From Solimonas soli DSM 21787 (GTDB lineage: Bacteria > Pseudomonadota > Gammaproteobacteria > Nevskiales > Nevskiaceae): 64,000 bases of DNA. Each line of letters starts with the position of its first letter. Position 1 is the stretch's first letter. The DNA lies in the NCBI RefSeq assembly GCF_000474945.1, contig NZ_KI440836.1:419917-483916 (forward strand), given 5' to 3'. The notes beneath the pieces were generated by a model. It was not told the DNA's origin, did no database searches, and saw only the letters and a program-made list of their open reading frames with translations. Positions 62,916 to 64,000 of this stretch are shown in pieces. A program made the position numbers and the translations under genes.

Positions 62916-64000
62916 GCGCGGAGGCCAAGACGCGCGCGGGCGACGACGGCGAGCGCCGCGCGCCGCTGGCCGGCTATCGCGTGCTGGAGCTGTGCAGCAC
63001 GATCGCCGGGCCGGCCTGCACGCGTCTGCTTGCCGATTTCGGCGCCGAGGTGATCAAGATCGAGCCGCCGGAAGGCGATTCGGTGCGGCAGATCGGCATT
63101 CCGGACGATGGCATCGCGCTGTACGCGGCGTCGATCCTGCGCAACAAGCGCGCGGTGACGATCGATCTCAAGACCGCGCGCGGTCGCGAACTGGTGCTGC
63201 AGCTCGCCGCGCACTGCGACATCGTCGTCGAGAATTTCCGGCCCGGCACGCTGGAGAGGCTGGGCCTCGACTACGAAGCGCTGACGCGCGACAACCCCGG
63301 CCTCGTGTTGGTACGCATCAGCGGTTACGGCCAGAGCGGACCGCGTCGCGCGCAGCCGGGCTACGGCGCCATCTGCGAGGCTTTCGGCGGCGTGCGTCAC
63401 CTGATCGGCGAGCCCGGCCAGCCGCCGCCGCGCGTCGCCGTCCCGGTGATCGACTATCTCTCCGCCGCCTACGCCGCTTACGGCGCCGCGCTCTCCCTGC
63501 TCGAACGGCAGAAGAGCGGCCGCGGCCAGGTCATCGACTGCGCGCTGTACGAGGCGGCGTTCTCGATGCTCGAGGCGGCCATTCCGTCCTACGACCGTTT
63601 TGGTTACGTGCCGAACCGCGAGGGCTCGCGCCTGCCGTACATGGCGCCGAACAATCTCTATCCGACGCGCGACGGCGGCTACGTGCTGATCGCCGCCAAC
63701 AACGACGCGACCTTCAAACGCCTGATGACGGCGATCGGCCGCGCCGATTCGCTAGCCGATTCGCGCTACGCGACGATCAACTCGCGCTGGGCGAACGTCG
63801 ACGCGCTCGACGCCGAGATCGGCGCCTGGACCGCGACGCGCGACGCCGGCGACATCGAAGCCGTGCTCGAAGCGGCCGCCGTGCCCTGCGCGCGCGTCTA
63901 CACGCTCGCCGACGCCGCCGCCGATCCTCACTACGCGGCGCGCGAGATGCTGCTGCGTGCGCCGCATCCGCATTTCGGCGAGCTGCTGCAGGTCGGCATC
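62912..64000 (+). CDS. CaiB/BaiF family CoA-transferase (3' end beyond the window)
   Basis: Reads MSAEAKTRAGDDGERRAPLA, then GYRVLELCSTIAGPACTRLL, ADFGAEVIKIEPPEGDSVRQ and continues open for 363 codons to the right edge. Family III CoA-transferases move CoA between carboxylic acids; the conserved Asp is likely in VPVIDYLSAAYAAYG, and LRNKRAVTIDLKTARGRELV is typical. The start overlaps the carboxyltransferase stop (ATGA). It would activate an acid to its CoA ester for the carboxyltransferase. Confidence 0.93.
   Translation, partial: MSAEAKTRAGDDGERRAPLAGYRVLELCSTIAGPACTRLLADFGAEVIKIEPPEGDSVRQIGIPDDGIALYAASILRNKRAVTIDLKTARGRELVLQLAAHCDIVVENFRPGTLERLGLDYEALTRDNPGLVLVRISGYGQSGPRRAQPGYGAICEAFGGVRHLIGEPGQPPPRVAVPVIDYLSAAYAAYGAALSLLERQKSGRGQVIDCALYEAAFSMLEAAIPSYDRFGYVPNREGSRLPYMAPNNLYPTRDGGYVLIAANNDATFKRLMTAIGRADSLADSRYATINSRWANVDALDAEIGAWTATRDAGDIEAVLEAAAVPCARVYTLADAAADPHYAAREMLLRAPHPHFGELLQVGI

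Overview
The window is GC-rich bacterial chromosome (about two thirds G+C by eye) with dense, mostly vertically inherited genes. Full-length TtcA, OpgD, PriA, PpnP, YhhQ and OmpW, a split cobalamin-dependent NrdJ, and an AlkB plus rubredoxin pair point to a gammaproteobacterium. The mix fits a hydrocarbon-using Nevskiales-like aerobe, but that placement is inference. No tRNA, rRNA, CRISPR array, IS element or prophage was recognised.

Layout. 1-9.7 kb: end of a GST-like gene, a DMT transporter, TraB/GumN plus ttcA, opgD, a decayed PH-domain gene, a PL7 alginate lyase, an M20 peptidase plus DUF167 pair and an FKBP isomerase. 9.7-18.5 kb: a membrane protein, cobalamin-dependent metH with a palindromic operator candidate, a candidate three-hairpin small RNA, alkB, rubredoxin plus ppnP, a CLC chloride transporter and a BON protein. 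18.5-35.2 kb: an SDR enzyme and then a long oxygen-response block. It holds a tandem universal stress protein, an FNR/ANR regulator, a FixL/FixJ two-component pair with a predicted heme PAS, a thioredoxin-like protein, a TauE/SafE permease, a DksA/TraR protein, the full cbb3 oxidase set (ccoNOQP, ccoG, ccoI, ccoS, with ccoH replaced by very small proteins), hemN and ompW. Four FNR-type boxes (TTGAT-N4-RTCAN) lie in this block.

35-45.6 kb: nrdJ in two parts, a lipoprotein, the pntAA-pntAB-pntB transhydrogenase, a lysozyme-like protein, a queuosine-precursor transporter, and an AraC regulator next to a YbhB-type gene with a 21-bp-phased direct repeat between them. 45.6-55.1 kb: an MFS transporter, an AT-rich gap with two DnaA-box matches in front of priA, a lower-GC Mrr-type endonuclease, a TMEM165/GDT1 exporter behind a clear yybP-ykoY (manganese) riboswitch, argS, a SPOR protein, DUF3185 and MtfA.

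55.2-64 kb: a catabolic-looking locus. A TonB-dependent receptor, DUF1214 and DUF1254 proteins and a carboxylesterase are read leftward. Divergently, a GntR/FCD regulator, a biotin carrier, a carboxyltransferase and a CaiB-type CoA-transferase (cut by the window edge) are read rightward with ATGA overlaps. A TTGTCGACAA-type operator lies at both ends of the divergent gap. The best candidates for something undescribed are this catabolic locus, the structured RNA before alkB, and the reduced CcoH plus small-membrane-protein arrangement of the cbb3 cluster.
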